Positions 19,583 to 29,345 of a stretch of 64,000 bases of DNA are shown one piece after another. Under the pieces are notes generated by a model. The model had not been told where the DNA came from and did not search any database. It saw only the letters and a list, made by a program, of their open reading frames with translations. The stretch is from Candidozyma auris (Eukaryota > Ascomycota > Pichiomycetes > Serinales > Metschnikowiaceae): the NCBI RefSeq assembly GCF_003013715.1, contig NC_072812.1, forward strand, positions 868,001 to 932,000, in the 5' to 3' direction. Positions within the stretch are counted from its first letter, which is position 1; every line of letters starts with the position of its first letter. Position numbers and translations under genes: made by a program.

Positions 19583-22117
19583 CTAAATCTTCCACACTTT
19601 GTCGTCACTAAGCATAATCTTGTTCTCATCTTGCATCTTGGCGAATGCACTTTCAATTTCAATAGGACTGAAGACTTCCTCCTGCTGCAAGTCCTCGTTG
19701 ATAGCCTCGATAATGGTTTCCTTAGGACAGGCGCCACCATAGCTGTCAAACATGGTCGAATTTATCATTCTTGACATGACTTGTAAGAACAAAGCATATC
19801 TTTCTGCACTTATACCTTCGGCATGGACGGCAACATTGTGATCATGCGAGCTGCCAGTTGTTTCAGACAAGGGCTGCGCTTGACCCCTTGAGATGTGCAT
19901 ATTTCTCATGTTCTCCTCGACGCCAGCGGGAAGAGTTGACGATCTGTTTTCTGTTGGCTCCTCTGAATCTGGGCGAACCGTTTGAGCTATAGTAGCTCTG
20001 TGAATGGCGGCCTCTGCAACATTGAGTTCCTGATCGATATCGTCTTCGTCATCAAGCTCACCGTACCTGGGCTCTTCTCTTCTTCTCTTGGCAGTCTTCT
20101 TCTTGTTGTGAGCATCTCTAAACAACGAGTATCGAAGGAGCTCCTCGGCAACCTTGGCGTCTTTAATATCAACAGATTTGGACAAACGCAACTTAGCGTG
20201 GGCGGTAGAGAGACGAATAAGGGTCTCCAATGTTCTTGCGGTGACGGGTGCTGTTCTTCTGTGGACATCTGTGTCACTGTTTCTCAAGTCTTTGTAGACA
20301 GACACAACGTACAGAGATGCTCTCTCCGTCAATTTCGGCTTGATTCTTTGTTTAGCATATTGCACATATTTCTTCAAAAATGGAATGGATAGCAACGTTG
20401 GCGTCTGACCACTTGCACCGCTTCTGGCGACACCAGCATGTAAAAGGGAATTAAACTTTTCAAAGATGGGCTCTTCGAAGGAGTCGTCAACTGGGTCTTC
20501 TCCAGTTGCCAAGGAGACAACACTACGCTCCCTCACGGGCTCACCCTCTGCCAAACCAGCGGAGATGAAACGATGCATTCTCAAAACGTGTTCGGACACA
20601 GTCTTGTCTTTCACTTGATTGACATCATCTGTAACAATGAAAAGCAAATCGAAACGAGACAAAAGAGAATCAGGCAAGGCTATGTTCTTATGTGGATCCT
20701 TGTGAACATCATACTGGCCAAAGACAGGATTAGCAGCAGCTATAACAGAGCATCTAGCATTAAGGGTGGTGTGAATACCAGCCTTTGCTATGGTGACAGT
20801 TTGTTGTTCCATAACTTCGTGAATAGCCACACGATCAGTGTCGGACATTTTGTCAAACTCATCAATACACACAACACCCCTGTCAGCCAAAACCATGGCA
20901 CCTGCCTCCAAACGTCTTTCTCCTGTTTCCTTGTCTGAGGTGACGGCCGCGGTCAAACCAGCGCCAGAGGAGCCTCGACCGGTGGTTGCAATAGCCAAGG
21001 AAGCTGTGTTGAGCACAAATCTAAGCATCTGGGACTTGGCGGTCGATGGGTCACCCACCATGAGAATATTAATATCACCTCTCAAATGTGTTCCGTTGGC
21101 CAAGTTCTTCTCGCTACCACCGAACATCATAAGCAAAACTGCCTTTTTAATGTAATCGAGACCGTAAATTGAGGGCGCAAGCGAGTTGGACAAGATATCA
21201 AAGATATTCTTCTCCTTAGCCATCTTGTTTATCTCTCTGACATCCTGATCAGTAAGCTTCTCGTGAGCAGCAACTCCTGTAGATCTGGCGTGAAGTGGGT
21301 AGACGGCATTCGCCAAAATCACTGTTTTAAAAGACGAAGAGTTGTTGGAACCACCACCCAAAGCTCTGTAAATACCCACAATCTGGACTCTGTCACCCGG
21401 CTTCGTAGTATCCACCAAATCATCATCAAGGATGATATCAACAGACCTTGGCAACTGACCGGCAGGAGCAGATTCAGGCATTTCTTGAACGGAGATCTTC
21501 TGGTGATCTCTGTATGTAGAGTAACCATACTCTGGAGTAAGTGCGTTTCCATTGGGGTCTTCCAAGGGGTAAACAGCAGGAGTGGAAATTGCATCAAAAG
21601 ATGTTGTGTTATCTTTGTAACTCTTTGCAAAGAATCTGGCTGCTTTTTCAGAATAGTGAACCGACCTGATCACCTTTGGTCTCACTAAAGAGGCTCTTGT
21701 CACAATACCTTCAATAGAAACCATTTTCGAAAGGAAGTTCGACGAAATGGTTCGAGGGGTCACTTGGTTTCCACCAAAGGCGCCCTTAAGGGAGATATAA
21801 AATTGTTGGTTCTCATCAATCTCGCTGTAGCGGTTGTCATGAGGGTCATAAATCGTCATCACAGTATCTCTGAGAGCACGCTCACAGGCTGGCAAGTAGT
21901 CAACAGGGGTATCCAAAAGGCCCCTCCAAAATTCAGCGTCAAAGTCACGAATCTCATCAAGCAGAACTGGCAATCTGAATTTGCCTTTCATGAGCATGTC
22001 CTTGATGGCAGATCTGTGGCTAATACCATTTTCTGAATTCTGGTCTAAAAACTCTTGGAACCTTTTTACACGATCACTGAAGACAGCGTCAATGACCTGA
22101 TCGTTCAAGTCGTCCAT
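19583..22117 (-). CDS. MCM3: DNA replication licensing factor Mcm3
   Basis: This is one of the six subunits of the MCM2-7 replicative helicase. The 844-residue protein has the MCM N-terminal OB region (about residues 20-280) and the AAA+ core. Walker A G-D-P-S-T-A-K-S-Q lies at 355-363, the Mcm3-typical G-L-T-A-A-V at about 387-392, Walker B C-I-D-E-F-D at 417-422, and the arginine finger S-R-F-D at 487-490. A basic K-K-K-T-A-K-R-R-R-E-E tract near residue 700 is a likely nuclear localisation signal, followed by an acidic patch and a C-terminal winged-helix region. The size is slightly less than that of S. cerevisiae Mcm3 (971 residues). An MCB box upstream predicts G1/S expression. Confidence 0.96.
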   Translation of the reverse strand: MDDLNDQVIDAVFSDRVKRFQEFLDQNSENGISHRSAIKDMLMKGKFRLPVLLDEIRDFDAEFWRGLLDTPVDYLPACERALRDTVMTIYDPHDNRYSEIDENQQFYISLKGAFGGNQVTPRTISSNFLSKMVSIEGIVTRASLVRPKVIRSVHYSEKAARFFAKSYKDNTTSFDAISTPAVYPLEDPNGNALTPEYGYSTYRDHQKISVQEMPESAPAGQLPRSVDIILDDDLVDTTKPGDRVQIVGIYRALGGGSNNSSSFKTVILANAVYPLHARSTGVAAHEKLTDQDVREINKMAKEKNIFDILSNSLAPSIYGLDYIKKAVLLMMFGGSEKNLANGTHLRGDINILMVGDPSTAKSQMLRFVLNTASLAIATTGRGSSGAGLTAAVTSDKETGERRLEAGAMVLADRGVVCIDEFDKMSDTDRVAIHEVMEQQTVTIAKAGIHTTLNARCSVIAAANPVFGQYDVHKDPHKNIALPDSLLSRFDLLFIVTDDVNQVKDKTVSEHVLRMHRFISAGLAEGEPVRERSVVSLATGEDPVDDSFEEPIFEKFNSLLHAGVARSGASGQTPTLLSIPFLKKYVQYAKQRIKPKLTERASLYVVSVYKDLRNSDTDVHRRTAPVTARTLETLIRLSTAHAKLRLSKSVDIKDAKVAEELLRYSLFRDAHNKKKTAKRRREEPRYGELDDEDDIDQELNVAEAAIHRATIAQTVRPDSEEPTENRSSTLPAGVEENMRNMHISRGQAQPLSETTGSSHDHNVAVHAEGISAERYALFLQVMSRMINSTMFDSYGGACPKETIIEAINEDLQQEEVFSPIEIESAFAKMQDENKIMLSDDKVWKI

Positions 22118-22803
22118 CTTTGTCTAAGAAATATTTGGGTTCAAAAGGAAACGAGTGAATCGATGGTTGGAGAGGGAGAAGAAAAAAAATTGTTTAGTTA
22201 AATGTATGTATCCCGAAGCGCGTAATTAGTTTTCCCAAAAGAGCCTACTTATTAGACGCGAAAAGTCAGACAAAAAAGGGACGCGTCGCGGCCGACACAA
22301 GGTGAACAGAATAACTAGGAGGGAAATTGGGTGTACAGATGAACTGTAAACCTTCGAAAACCACATCAATATGAAAATGTTATTTAGCTATTGATGTAGC
22401 AAAAAAAAAAAAAATACCGGTTTGATCGCAACCGAAAGTACAGAAAATTTACTAGCATATATCACTACTATTTAACCTGTCAAAAGCATCACCATATAAT
22501 ATATAAACTCTTTTTGTGTTGTTTGCATCTCAAAGATGACGACTTAGCCATGAAGAATAGCAGAAGAAAAAGATTTAGGTTAAAGAAAAGGTAAATCATG
22601 TCACAAAAAATACTAAAGTATCGGAATAATCCTCGTTGAAGACTGCAAGTAGGATCATCAAGTGTGATGTGAATTTTGCAACGTTTTCATGAGGGTAAAT
22701 GAGGACGTCCGTAATTACAGCTGGAGGTACTGAATTTGATGGTACAATGCATTGATGATGTGTGGCTATTTGCGAATTAATGGGTACTTCTATACGAGAA
22801 TGT
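22118..22803. other. MCM3 promoter and NOC4 3' flank
   Basis: 686 bp. The MCM3-proximal part holds the cell-cycle box described separately and a run of 13 adenines at about 22401-22413. The rest is AT-rich flank of NOC4 with no gene. Confidence 0.55.
22281..22286. promoter_or_regulatory. MCB (MluI cell-cycle box) ACGCGT upstream of MCM3
   Basis: ACGCGT lies 164 bp upstream of the MCM3 start, and a half-match GACGCGAAA is at 22254-22262. MBF (Mbp1/Swi6) binds ACGCGT in S. cerevisiae S-phase genes. Here the link is by motif and target gene. Confidence 0.6.
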
Positions 22804-24417
22804 TCAACTTAACTTCCAACCTTCCATGAAAGCATTGTCTTGTCCGAAAAGTGTTTCCCATTCTTCGTACTCGAGGGCCGCTAGACCCTTGTATCTTCTT
22901 TTCTCTTCACTGTCGAGCAAGGAGGCGTAAGTCCAGTCCAAGAAATCCTCCATGTTGTATGAGGGTTTTCTGAACGGCTCACCAAATATTCTTGCCAAGG
23001 TTGCGATGTTGGGGTGATAATGGCTTTGAAGTGTTTCAAGCTCCCAAAGAGAGGACCCTAACGCGCCAGTTTTTTGAGGATTGGTTTCCTTGTTGTCGAA
23101 GGGGTCTTTGTAATCTGGGTTGTTGCGCCCCTCCAGGTTTTGTAGCATGATCATACAAGTTGGATGTCTCTTCAAGAGGTTATAAATGAATGGGAACAAG
23201 ATAACAACACCTGGTGCAGGAGCCGATAGAGCCAAACGAGCGAGTCTTTTGATGAATGATGCAACTAAGTTAGCGCTCAAATGTGTTGAGCTAAGGAACA
23301 AGTCGAGTTGGCGGAAGAAGCGTGCTCTGTATCTGATGTATAAAAGGTTGGGCGTGAGCAAGGAGTAAAGTTTGTTGTAAAAGTCAGGATATTCCAAATT
23401 GTAATCCTTCATAAGTTGCCAGAGTGATTTGATGACTAGAAGATGAACCACTTCATCTTCCTCTTGATCAAATGAATCGGTGAGGAAGTCCATCATGGAG
23501 GACGGTGTGCTCAAGTATGGTAGGATACTGTAGTCCATGGAATTTAGAATTAGCTTATACTGAGCCGCAGACAAGTCTGGTAATCTGACCCAAGCCAAGA
23601 AACATTTTTGAAACTTAGCCTTCAAGTCATCGGTTAGATCATCAGGGCTGGTAGATTCCTCATCGTCAGGGACAAGACCATCCTTGATAAGCTCAAAGTA
23701 GTTTGCAAAAATCTTGTCTCTAGTAGGACGCTCGAGACTTTGCCATTCCACGAGTTTATCAGCAAGGGAATCTTGAAATAAATTAAGCTGCAAGTTTCTG
23801 TCGTCGCAAAATAGAGCCAGAAATGCTTGCACAACATAATTGTCCGATCTTCCGTCTGGCCTATTGCAGCCAATATCACTAGCAAGTAATGCGATGACTA
23901 GTTCCTGGTACATGGCGACAGGAAATTCTCCATATTTTGTCGTTTCCTCTTCCAAGAGAGCTAGGTAAGAGTCGACAGCGTCAAGTTGAACAGAGGCCTG
24001 AAATGGGAGTCGAGTGTTAACAAACCAGCATAGTCTAGCCCTAAACTTGTCATACTTGTCTCTCACCCAGGATGCAATGAGCTTTTTCTTCTCATCTTTC
24101 GTTTCCTCCATCACACTGGACAGGATGAGAACCTCGAAACACTTCGTGAGCTTTTCTGTAAGAAGCCTAGCATGTTTATCAAAACTTTGGTCTCCTTCTT
24201 TCAATAACTTCTTTTCAATTATTTGATACTCATCTATCAAAGGTACTAGGCCATTGTACTTTCTATCTTGTGTCACTTTCTCAGCTAGCTCAGCAATCTC
24301 GTGATGCTCGAGAATTTTTTCTTCCACAGCTTCGACCACTTTACGCTTTTCCTCTTTATCAGCTTTAGGCTTCTTTGCTACCAGCGCATTTCCCTTCGAT
24401 CCTCTCTTTTTGGCCAT
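22804..24417 (-). CDS. NOC4: Nucleolar 40S assembly factor Noc4
   Basis: This is a component of the SSU processome that pairs with Nop14 and is needed for maturation and export of 40S pre-ribosomes. The 537-residue protein begins with a lysine-rich nuclear/nucleolar signal and consists of alpha-helical repeats. The C-terminal half is the CBF/Mak21 domain, with the signature A-R-L-A-L-S-A-P-A-P-G, F-I-Y-N-L-L-K-R-H-P, D-P-F-x-x-x-E-x-x-P and S-S-L-W-E-L-E-T-L-Q-x-H-Y-H-P. The size is close to S. cerevisiae Noc4 (552). The start at 24417 is the first ATG. Confidence 0.93.
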   Translation of the reverse strand: MAKKRGSKGNALVAKKPKADKEEKRKVVEAVEEKILEHHEIAELAEKVTQDRKYNGLVPLIDEYQIIEKKLLKEGDQSFDKHARLLTEKLTKCFEVLILSSVMEETKDEKKKLIASWVRDKYDKFRARLCWFVNTRLPFQASVQLDAVDSYLALLEEETTKYGEFPVAMYQELVIALLASDIGCNRPDGRSDNYVVQAFLALFCDDRNLQLNLFQDSLADKLVEWQSLERPTRDKIFANYFELIKDGLVPDDEESTSPDDLTDDLKAKFQKCFLAWVRLPDLSAAQYKLILNSMDYSILPYLSTPSSMMDFLTDSFDQEEDEVVHLLVIKSLWQLMKDYNLEYPDFYNKLYSLLTPNLLYIRYRARFFRQLDLFLSSTHLSANLVASFIKRLARLALSAPAPGVVILFPFIYNLLKRHPTCMIMLQNLEGRNNPDYKDPFDNKETNPQKTGALGSSLWELETLQSHYHPNIATLARIFGEPFRKPSYNMEDFLDWTYASLLDSEEKRRYKGLAALEYEEWETLFGQDNAFMEGWKLS

Positions 24418-24964
24418 CGCTGTCTATGCTCAGCTCTGCGCGCATCTAACTAACTATGTATGTGAGGTCCTAACGTACCGGTGTAGATGCGAAGAGGTGA
24501 GTTACCCGGCCAGCCTTCATAAAAGAGCGACGATTCCCGGCCCCAAAGTTTCGAAGGTATATGACCTTCCAAGTTTTATAAAATATGATGAAGTCTCGTG
24601 TAACACCTTACTGTTCCCTCTGGAGTTGAGTCTTATCCTCTGGACGAGATTCCTTCGGAAACGTTGTCCGTACGGATGGCTGGGTTTAAATGGTGACAGC
24701 GTTTGGCACAACTTACCTTGTTACATTAACAAACGCCTGAAGAGTTTCTGACCCTTGGAAGGGCATTCGAAGTAGGAGAAAGTAACTGAGTAGTGGATCC
24801 TCGACCGTGAGCCTCACATCGTATTCCTTCAATGAAAGGAAATAGGAAAAATGGCATCACTTTTGCGTCCAAGATATCCTTGCAACGCATTCTCGTTTTA
24901 CATCTTCTGTTATCGCCTACACTTGATCCTAAATATACCTGGATTGATGATTAGATTATACAGC
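24418..24964. other. NOC4 promoter and RPL21 3' flank
   Basis: 547 bp between co-oriented genes. I see no clear PAC or RRPE element and no additional gene. Confidence 0.45.
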
Positions 24965-25756
24965 TTAGATGAAGGTTTCGTAAGGAACTGGGGCCAATGT
25001 CTGAGGAACGTTCTCACCGATCTTGACAACCTTGGCCTCTCTTGGCTGAGCTGGCTTTCTCTTCAAGTCAATCTGCTCGCCCTTAGCCTTAGCCTCTCTC
25101 TTCAAAGCAGCGTTGGTCTTGACTCTGTTCAAGAATTCAGTACGGCAAGCAGAGTGCTTGACGTGCTCGATTCTCAAGTTAACCTTCTTCTCAATGTATC
25201 TGTTACCAACAACCTTGTTGATGATGACACCGACGGAAGTCTTGGTAACGTTGAAAACGATACCGGTCTTACCGTGGTAGTACTTGTGTGGCATACCCTT
25301 CTGGATAGAACCGTTGGCCTTGATGTCCACAATGTCACCAACCTTGTAAGTCTTCAAGTAAGTAGACAAAGGAATGGTTCCGTGCTTTCTAAAGTCACGT
25401 TGGAACATGTAACGAGTACGAGATCTGTAACCGTGACTGTCTGTTAGTATAATTTTTAAGGTGTAGGTTGAAGCTTCCTGTCAGAAGTACAATAGCGATC
25501 ACTTCTCTATTCATATCTCAATGAGATCTAAGTGTTTTTTCTGGTTTGATATTGGAATTGTACATCTCTTTTGACTCTCAAAGTTTTTGTGAATACGAAT
25601 ATATGGTCTGCCTTGATGAAAGTTGGTTGAATTGAAAGTGCATTATTATGATACATTGGGGCACTCTGGAATAGAAGATGAAAACGCTTTGCAAATTTCG
25701 ACATGATAACTTCCTGCTCATGAACAGAGCTCTATTGCAACATACGTGTGGGCCAT
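24965..25756 (-). CDS. RPL21: 60S ribosomal protein eL21 (spliced)
   Basis: The gene has two exons: 25746-25756 (ATGGCCCACAC, 11 nt) and 24965-25436, joined across a 309-nt intron. The product has 160 residues, exactly the length of S. cerevisiae eL21. It starts M-A-H-T-H-G-Y-R-S-R-T-R-Y-M-F, whose H-G-Y-R-S-R-T-R-Y part is diagnostic, and ends L-A-P-V-P-Y-E-T-F-I. The intron has a perfect donor GTATGT (25740-25745), branch site TACTAAC (25443-25449) and acceptor ACAG. Exon 2 alone would start at an internal Met (25408), which is not the true start. The split codon is AC|T (Thr). The usual fungal start is M-G-K-S, so the second to fourth residues are divergent. The promoter carries Tbf1- and Cbf1-like sites. 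Confidence 0.93.
25437..25745 (-). other. RPL21 spliceosomal intron
   Basis: 309 nt: donor GTATGT, branch TACTAAC, then only six bases (AGACAG) to the acceptor end. Joining restores the conserved ribosomal protein frame. Confidence 0.9.
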
Positions 25757-25907
25757 TTTTGGTTGTTATTGAATCTATCGAAGACGGACTCTTACCAGAA
25801 TTGAAGTTTTTTCGTGAGAAGGTGAGAGGAAAATTTTCGGCACTGCACATGAGCTGCCATACTCAGTGGCTAGCGTCGTGTGTATAGAGGTCTTGGACGA
25901 ATTTACG

Positions 25908-25913
25908 CACGTG
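25908..25913. promoter_or_regulatory. CACGTG E-box in RPL21 promoter
   Basis: GCACGTGC, a palindromic E-box, lies 151 bp upstream of the RPL21 ATG and 15 bp from the Tbf1-like palindrome. Cbf1 partners with Tbf1 at ribosomal protein promoters in Candida albicans. Confidence 0.55.
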
Positions 25914-25927
25914 CGATCAGTAAAACT

Positions 25928-25944
25928 TAGGGCTCCTAGCCCTA
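25928..25944. promoter_or_regulatory. Palindromic Tbf1-like site in RPL21 promoter
   Basis: TAGGGCT and its reverse complement AGCCCTA are separated by three bases, 172 bp upstream of the RPL21 start. Tbf1 recognises TTAGGG/ARCCCTA-type sequence and is the general ribosomal protein activator in C. albicans. Confidence 0.65.
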
Positions 25945-26697
25945 GACTGCTATTTAGTGCTAGCGATCTCAATGGCTGCAAAACGGGTGCTTATGCACCT
26001 AGTGCTACAGGAGAAAACGACACCCAAGTAATCTACTGGAGATGAAGGATGGTTACAACTCACTGAGTGAATTTTGTTTGATGTCGAGGAATTTAACCTC
26101 TGTGCCTAGTGAACAGAGAGTTGTTGTCCTTGAAGTTAGGTACCTTTCTGAGCTGAAGGATGGAAAGTATCATGAACATGGATGAATAGGAACTGCTTGG
26201 ATGCTCAGATCGCTGTCAATAATTTACTCAAGACTTCTCTCATAGCTATCGCAAGACAATTCCTGCTCGATTCAGTGTGGTATTTGAGGATGCAATCTAG
26301 GATTTGTCATGGGTGTTGTGTTGACAAGCGACGGCAATTTCAGCACACACTTTGCTCCAGACATTCGGTGATTGTTAGCATCAAAGATATATCATGATAA
26401 TAGAATGTGTGATTGCTTCCATGAATAATCCTTCGTCTGTTGTATATCAGTTAGTAATTTCTCATAGGCGGTCTCCAATACGGCATTTCTATTTTGATTT
26501 TCAGTAGAATAATCTTAAGCTGTGGAATTAGTTATCTGAACCCAAATAATACATCCCTCAACCGGTTTCCTCACCTTCCTTATCATTTTTTTTATACTCT
26601 TTTCTTTTATCGCTTATCACTGAGGTTCCTTCTTGTGTGCGACTTAACCCCAGATCTCATCGCATGTACCTCATCGCACACGGTCGGACTATTTACC

Positions 26698-28107
26698 ATG
26701 AAGACGAAGATCCTAGTTCTACATCCAAACCCTGACAACTTGGATGCTATCATTAAAAAGGCCAACTTACAGAATTCGAAAAATGGTCCTTTCGAAGCTG
26801 TCCTTCTACTAGGAAAGTACGATCTAAAGGCATGTCCCACAGTTCCTGAGGTGCCCACCTACTATACTGGCAGCATAGAACAAAAAGAGCAATTCACGGA
26901 TATCATGAAAAATCTTATATGTGTTACAGGTGGGTTTCTGACTCTCAAGCTTGCTTCAGGTGTGAAGATTGGGTTCTTTGACAGGATATGTGAGGATGCT
27001 ACTGGTGATGTAGATATACTAGTGTCGTTCCATTGGCCATTGGCAATTGCAAAAACCCAGGGACTCTCGGTCATCGGCGACCGTGAAGTTGATAAGATGG
27101 TAACAAAGCTTCAGCCACGGTATCATTTCGCTGTGGGCACAGAAAAGGGTCGATTTTATGAGCATCCTGCCTTTCCATGGACACCAACAAAAGCTTGCAG
27201 AATGATATCCTTGGGCCAGGAGGGGTCAGGAAATAAGTGGTTTTATGCCTTTTCCATTGATCCACTGGAATCTTTACCTTTTGTTGATGGCGTCAACCCC
27301 TTCAAGATAGAGTCTCAAAATGTTTCCGTTGTTGAAGAACAGATGGAATCAGGTGAAAAATTACAGCCGCTCAAAAGAGCGTCAGAGAACGACGAGCAAC
27401 CTGTTAAAAGGCCCAAGATAGTAGCCCCACAGGAATGCTTTTTTTGTCTTTCCAACCCAAATATCGAATCTCATATGATCGTCGCCATAGGTAAGCATTC
27501 ATATCTTGCCACAGCCAAGGGACCCATGCCACTACCGCAAAGACCTTTGGACTTCTCTGGACATGCAATCATAATACCGTTTGACCACACACCAATAATT
27601 GAAGATCGTGAGCAAAGAGAAGAGATGGCACAGTTCCAGAAGACCGTGGCGGCCGCATTCTACGAAAAGTCTTTCGCTACCGTATTTTTTCAGATCAGCC
27701 GCCCGGAAAACGTGCACATACATACACAGCTAATACCAGTACGGCTCGATGGTGCTCAGGAGCAATTTGAGCGCTCAATAAATGAACGTACCAGGCAAAA
27801 CAACGAGAGGGCAAAATTTAATCAACTGCTTGAATTCACATCAGACACAAAACAGGTTAAAGCTATCCTCGAATCAAAAAATTTTATTAAGTTCGTTCTT
27901 TCAATGGGTGACAAGATCAAAGTATATGCTGCTCAGCTCGTTTCTGAGAAACCTGTCGATTTGCAATTTCCTAGAAGGGTGATGTCCTTTCATCTCAAGT
28001 GCCCCAAGAGAACATATTGGGACAGATGCAAACAGACGAAAGCACACGAGATCAATGAATGTGAGAAATTCAAGGCCTTCTACAAAAAATACGATTTCAC
28101 GTCCTGA
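26698..28107 (+). CDS. DRN1: Debranching-associated CwfJ-domain protein Drn1
   Basis: This 469-residue CWF19/Drn1-family protein, in S. cerevisiae YGR093W, binds the lariat debranching enzyme Dbr1 and modulates lariat intron turnover. The N-terminal half has the metallophosphatase-like fold typical of the family (M-K-T-K-I-L-V-L, L-L-L-G-K-Y-D). The CwfJ_C_1 domain starts at C-F-F-C-L-S-N-P and contains the histidine-rich H-I-H-T-Q-L-I-P-V (HIT-like). CwfJ_C_2 forms the C-terminus with R-R-V-M-S-F-H. A K-R-P-K segment precedes C-F-F-C. The start at 26698 is chosen because the family begins at this Met; the 68 codons upstream are hydrophobic, unconserved and probably leader. Convergent with SET6; only 23 bp between stop codons. 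Confidence 0.87.
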   Translation: MKTKILVLHPNPDNLDAIIKKANLQNSKNGPFEAVLLLGKYDLKACPTVPEVPTYYTGSIEQKEQFTDIMKNLICVTGGFLTLKLASGVKIGFFDRICEDATGDVDILVSFHWPLAIAKTQGLSVIGDREVDKMVTKLQPRYHFAVGTEKGRFYEHPAFPWTPTKACRMISLGQEGSGNKWFYAFSIDPLESLPFVDGVNPFKIESQNVSVVEEQMESGEKLQPLKRASENDEQPVKRPKIVAPQECFFCLSNPNIESHMIVAIGKHSYLATAKGPMPLPQRPLDFSGHAIIIPFDHTPIIEDREQREEMAQFQKTVAAAFYEKSFATVFFQISRPENVHIHTQLIPVRLDGAQEQFERSINERTRQNNERAKFNQLLEFTSDTKQVKAILESKNFIKFVLSMGDKIKVYAAQLVSEKPVDLQFPRRVMSFHLKCPKRTYWDRCKQTKAHEINECEKFKAFYKKYDFTS

Positions 28108-28130
28108 ATGCATAATGATGACTATGTAAA

Positions 28131-29345
28131 TTAAATATTGGTTCTTTCCAGCGAACATTTCGAACACCCGCATTTAAAGAACCACTCGGAAAGCGTAGAT
28201 TCTCTACTCGCCAAATCCTCATCCCCAGAAATTCCGTAACTGATGCACAACTCTGTGTCAGGCTGAATATCTTCTGTTGTAGTGAAGGTATATTTGCTTC
28301 CCTCCCTTTGCTTCTTGATGTTGAAAGAACATGCATGGTTAAAAAATGATGCAGAAGGATATACACCGAAGCCGAGGTATTCTTTATCTTCGTCTTCAGA
28401 GGTGGTCTCCGACCAGATACCAAACGCATTCGTAAGATTACGTCCAATAATATCACGCACGTTTTGTGGCGTGATGAACTGCTGTAACTGTTGAGGGCAT
28501 GTAAGACGAAGAAACTTGAATATGTTGCTGTATGAGAGAGTAAGATACGGGTATTTCTGTACCTTTTGGTTCTCACTTGACTCCAATGTCTCAAATAGCT
28601 CAACCTCTTTCGCTAATGGACCATTTTTTCCTTTATACATAGCATGCACAACACTGATGACGTATCGAGCCTCTGCAAAATCATCTTTACTTAGCTTGGG
28701 AAGATATCGGGCGCGTTTTGTCGGCTTTGTCTTCGAAACCATCACGTCCCATTCGTCGGTCTGCTTCCACGTTTTCTCTATCCCCTCAATGCCCGCTATA
28801 TACTCCGGCACATCGAGGCTATCGATATCAATCTCATTCTTGCCAAAGTTTTGGTCAAATGCAATTATGGCGTTTGCAAGCGTTTCATCGCTATCATAAG
28901 CCTGAAACTTACTTAGGCACTCTTCCGAGCAGAAATAGAGTTTGCTGCGTAACCTATGTTTTAGAGTTTTACCGTTGTCATTATTGAAACACCAAAAACA
29001 AACCTCTTTTTTAAAAACTTTGGCAACAGAGCTTCCAACAGGAAATGCACACTCTAAAACGGTGATTCCTTTAGGTATGAAGCAAGATGCGAAGCATCCC
29101 CTTCCTCCGTACACTGTTTCCTTCACATTGAAGAATGGGCTTATTTGCTGGAGACACCCTAGTGAGCTGTCATGATTATCTTCAGAATCCGAGGCCGTAT
29201 CAGTTGTGGGGTCTGTCTCATTCGTGATTTCAAATACAAAATCTTTGGGGACATTTAGCTTTGCACGTGGGTCCAGAACTAGACATGATAGAAGTTCTCG
29301 GTTTGTAGTAGGGGGCTCCGGTATTGGTGATATTGGGACAGACAT
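28131..29345 (-). CDS. SET6: SET-domain protein with split MYND zinc finger, Set6-like
   Basis: This is a predicted lysine methyltransferase of the SMYD-related fungal group (Set5/Set6). The 404-residue protein has the SET start G-R-G-C-F-A about residue 81. An inserted MYND-like zinc finger follows (C-F-W-C ... Y-F-C-S-E-E-C), then the SET core with F-F-N-H-A-C-S-F-N and C-I-S-Y-G-I, and the post-SET cysteines C-G-C-S-K-C near the end. The length fits Set6 (373 in S. cerevisiae) better than Set5 (526). An acidic Ser/Asp stretch precedes the domain. The start at 29345 is the first ATG. The substrate is unknown. Confidence 0.75.
   Translation of the reverse strand: MSVPISPIPEPPTTNRELLSCLVLDPRAKLNVPKDFVFEITNETDPTTDTASDSEDNHDSSLGCLQQISPFFNVKETVYGGRGCFASCFIPKGITVLECAFPVGSSVAKVFKKEVCFWCFNNDNGKTLKHRLRSKLYFCSEECLSKFQAYDSDETLANAIIAFDQNFGKNEIDIDSLDVPEYIAGIEGIEKTWKQTDEWDVMVSKTKPTKRARYLPKLSKDDFAEARYVISVVHAMYKGKNGPLAKEVELFETLESSENQKVQKYPYLTLSYSNIFKFLRLTCPQQLQQFITPQNVRDIIGRNLTNAFGIWSETTSEDEDKEYLGFGVYPSASFFNHACSFNIKKQREGSKYTFTTTEDIQPDTELCISYGISGDEDLASRESTLSEWFFKCGCSKCSLERTNI

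Larger units (their letters stand above)
25757..26697. other. RPL21/DRN1 divergent intergenic region
   Basis: 940 bp. The RPL21-proximal 200 bp carries a palindromic Tbf1-like site and an E-box, described separately. The remainder up to DRN1 contains no convincing gene. The open frame upstream of DRN1 (from 26494) is a hydrophobic leader that is not conserved. A small RNA gene in 26000-26450 cannot be excluded. Confidence 0.5.

Noticed and set aside
19481..19595. TGS1 extended upstream so that it overlaps MCM3
   Set aside because: The extension starts with GTG, not ATG; a family-consistent ATG at 19481 gives the expected start without overlap.
26494..26697. 68-codon N-terminal extension of DRN1
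   Set aside because: It is a hydrophobic, unconserved leader; the family starts at the Met at 26698.
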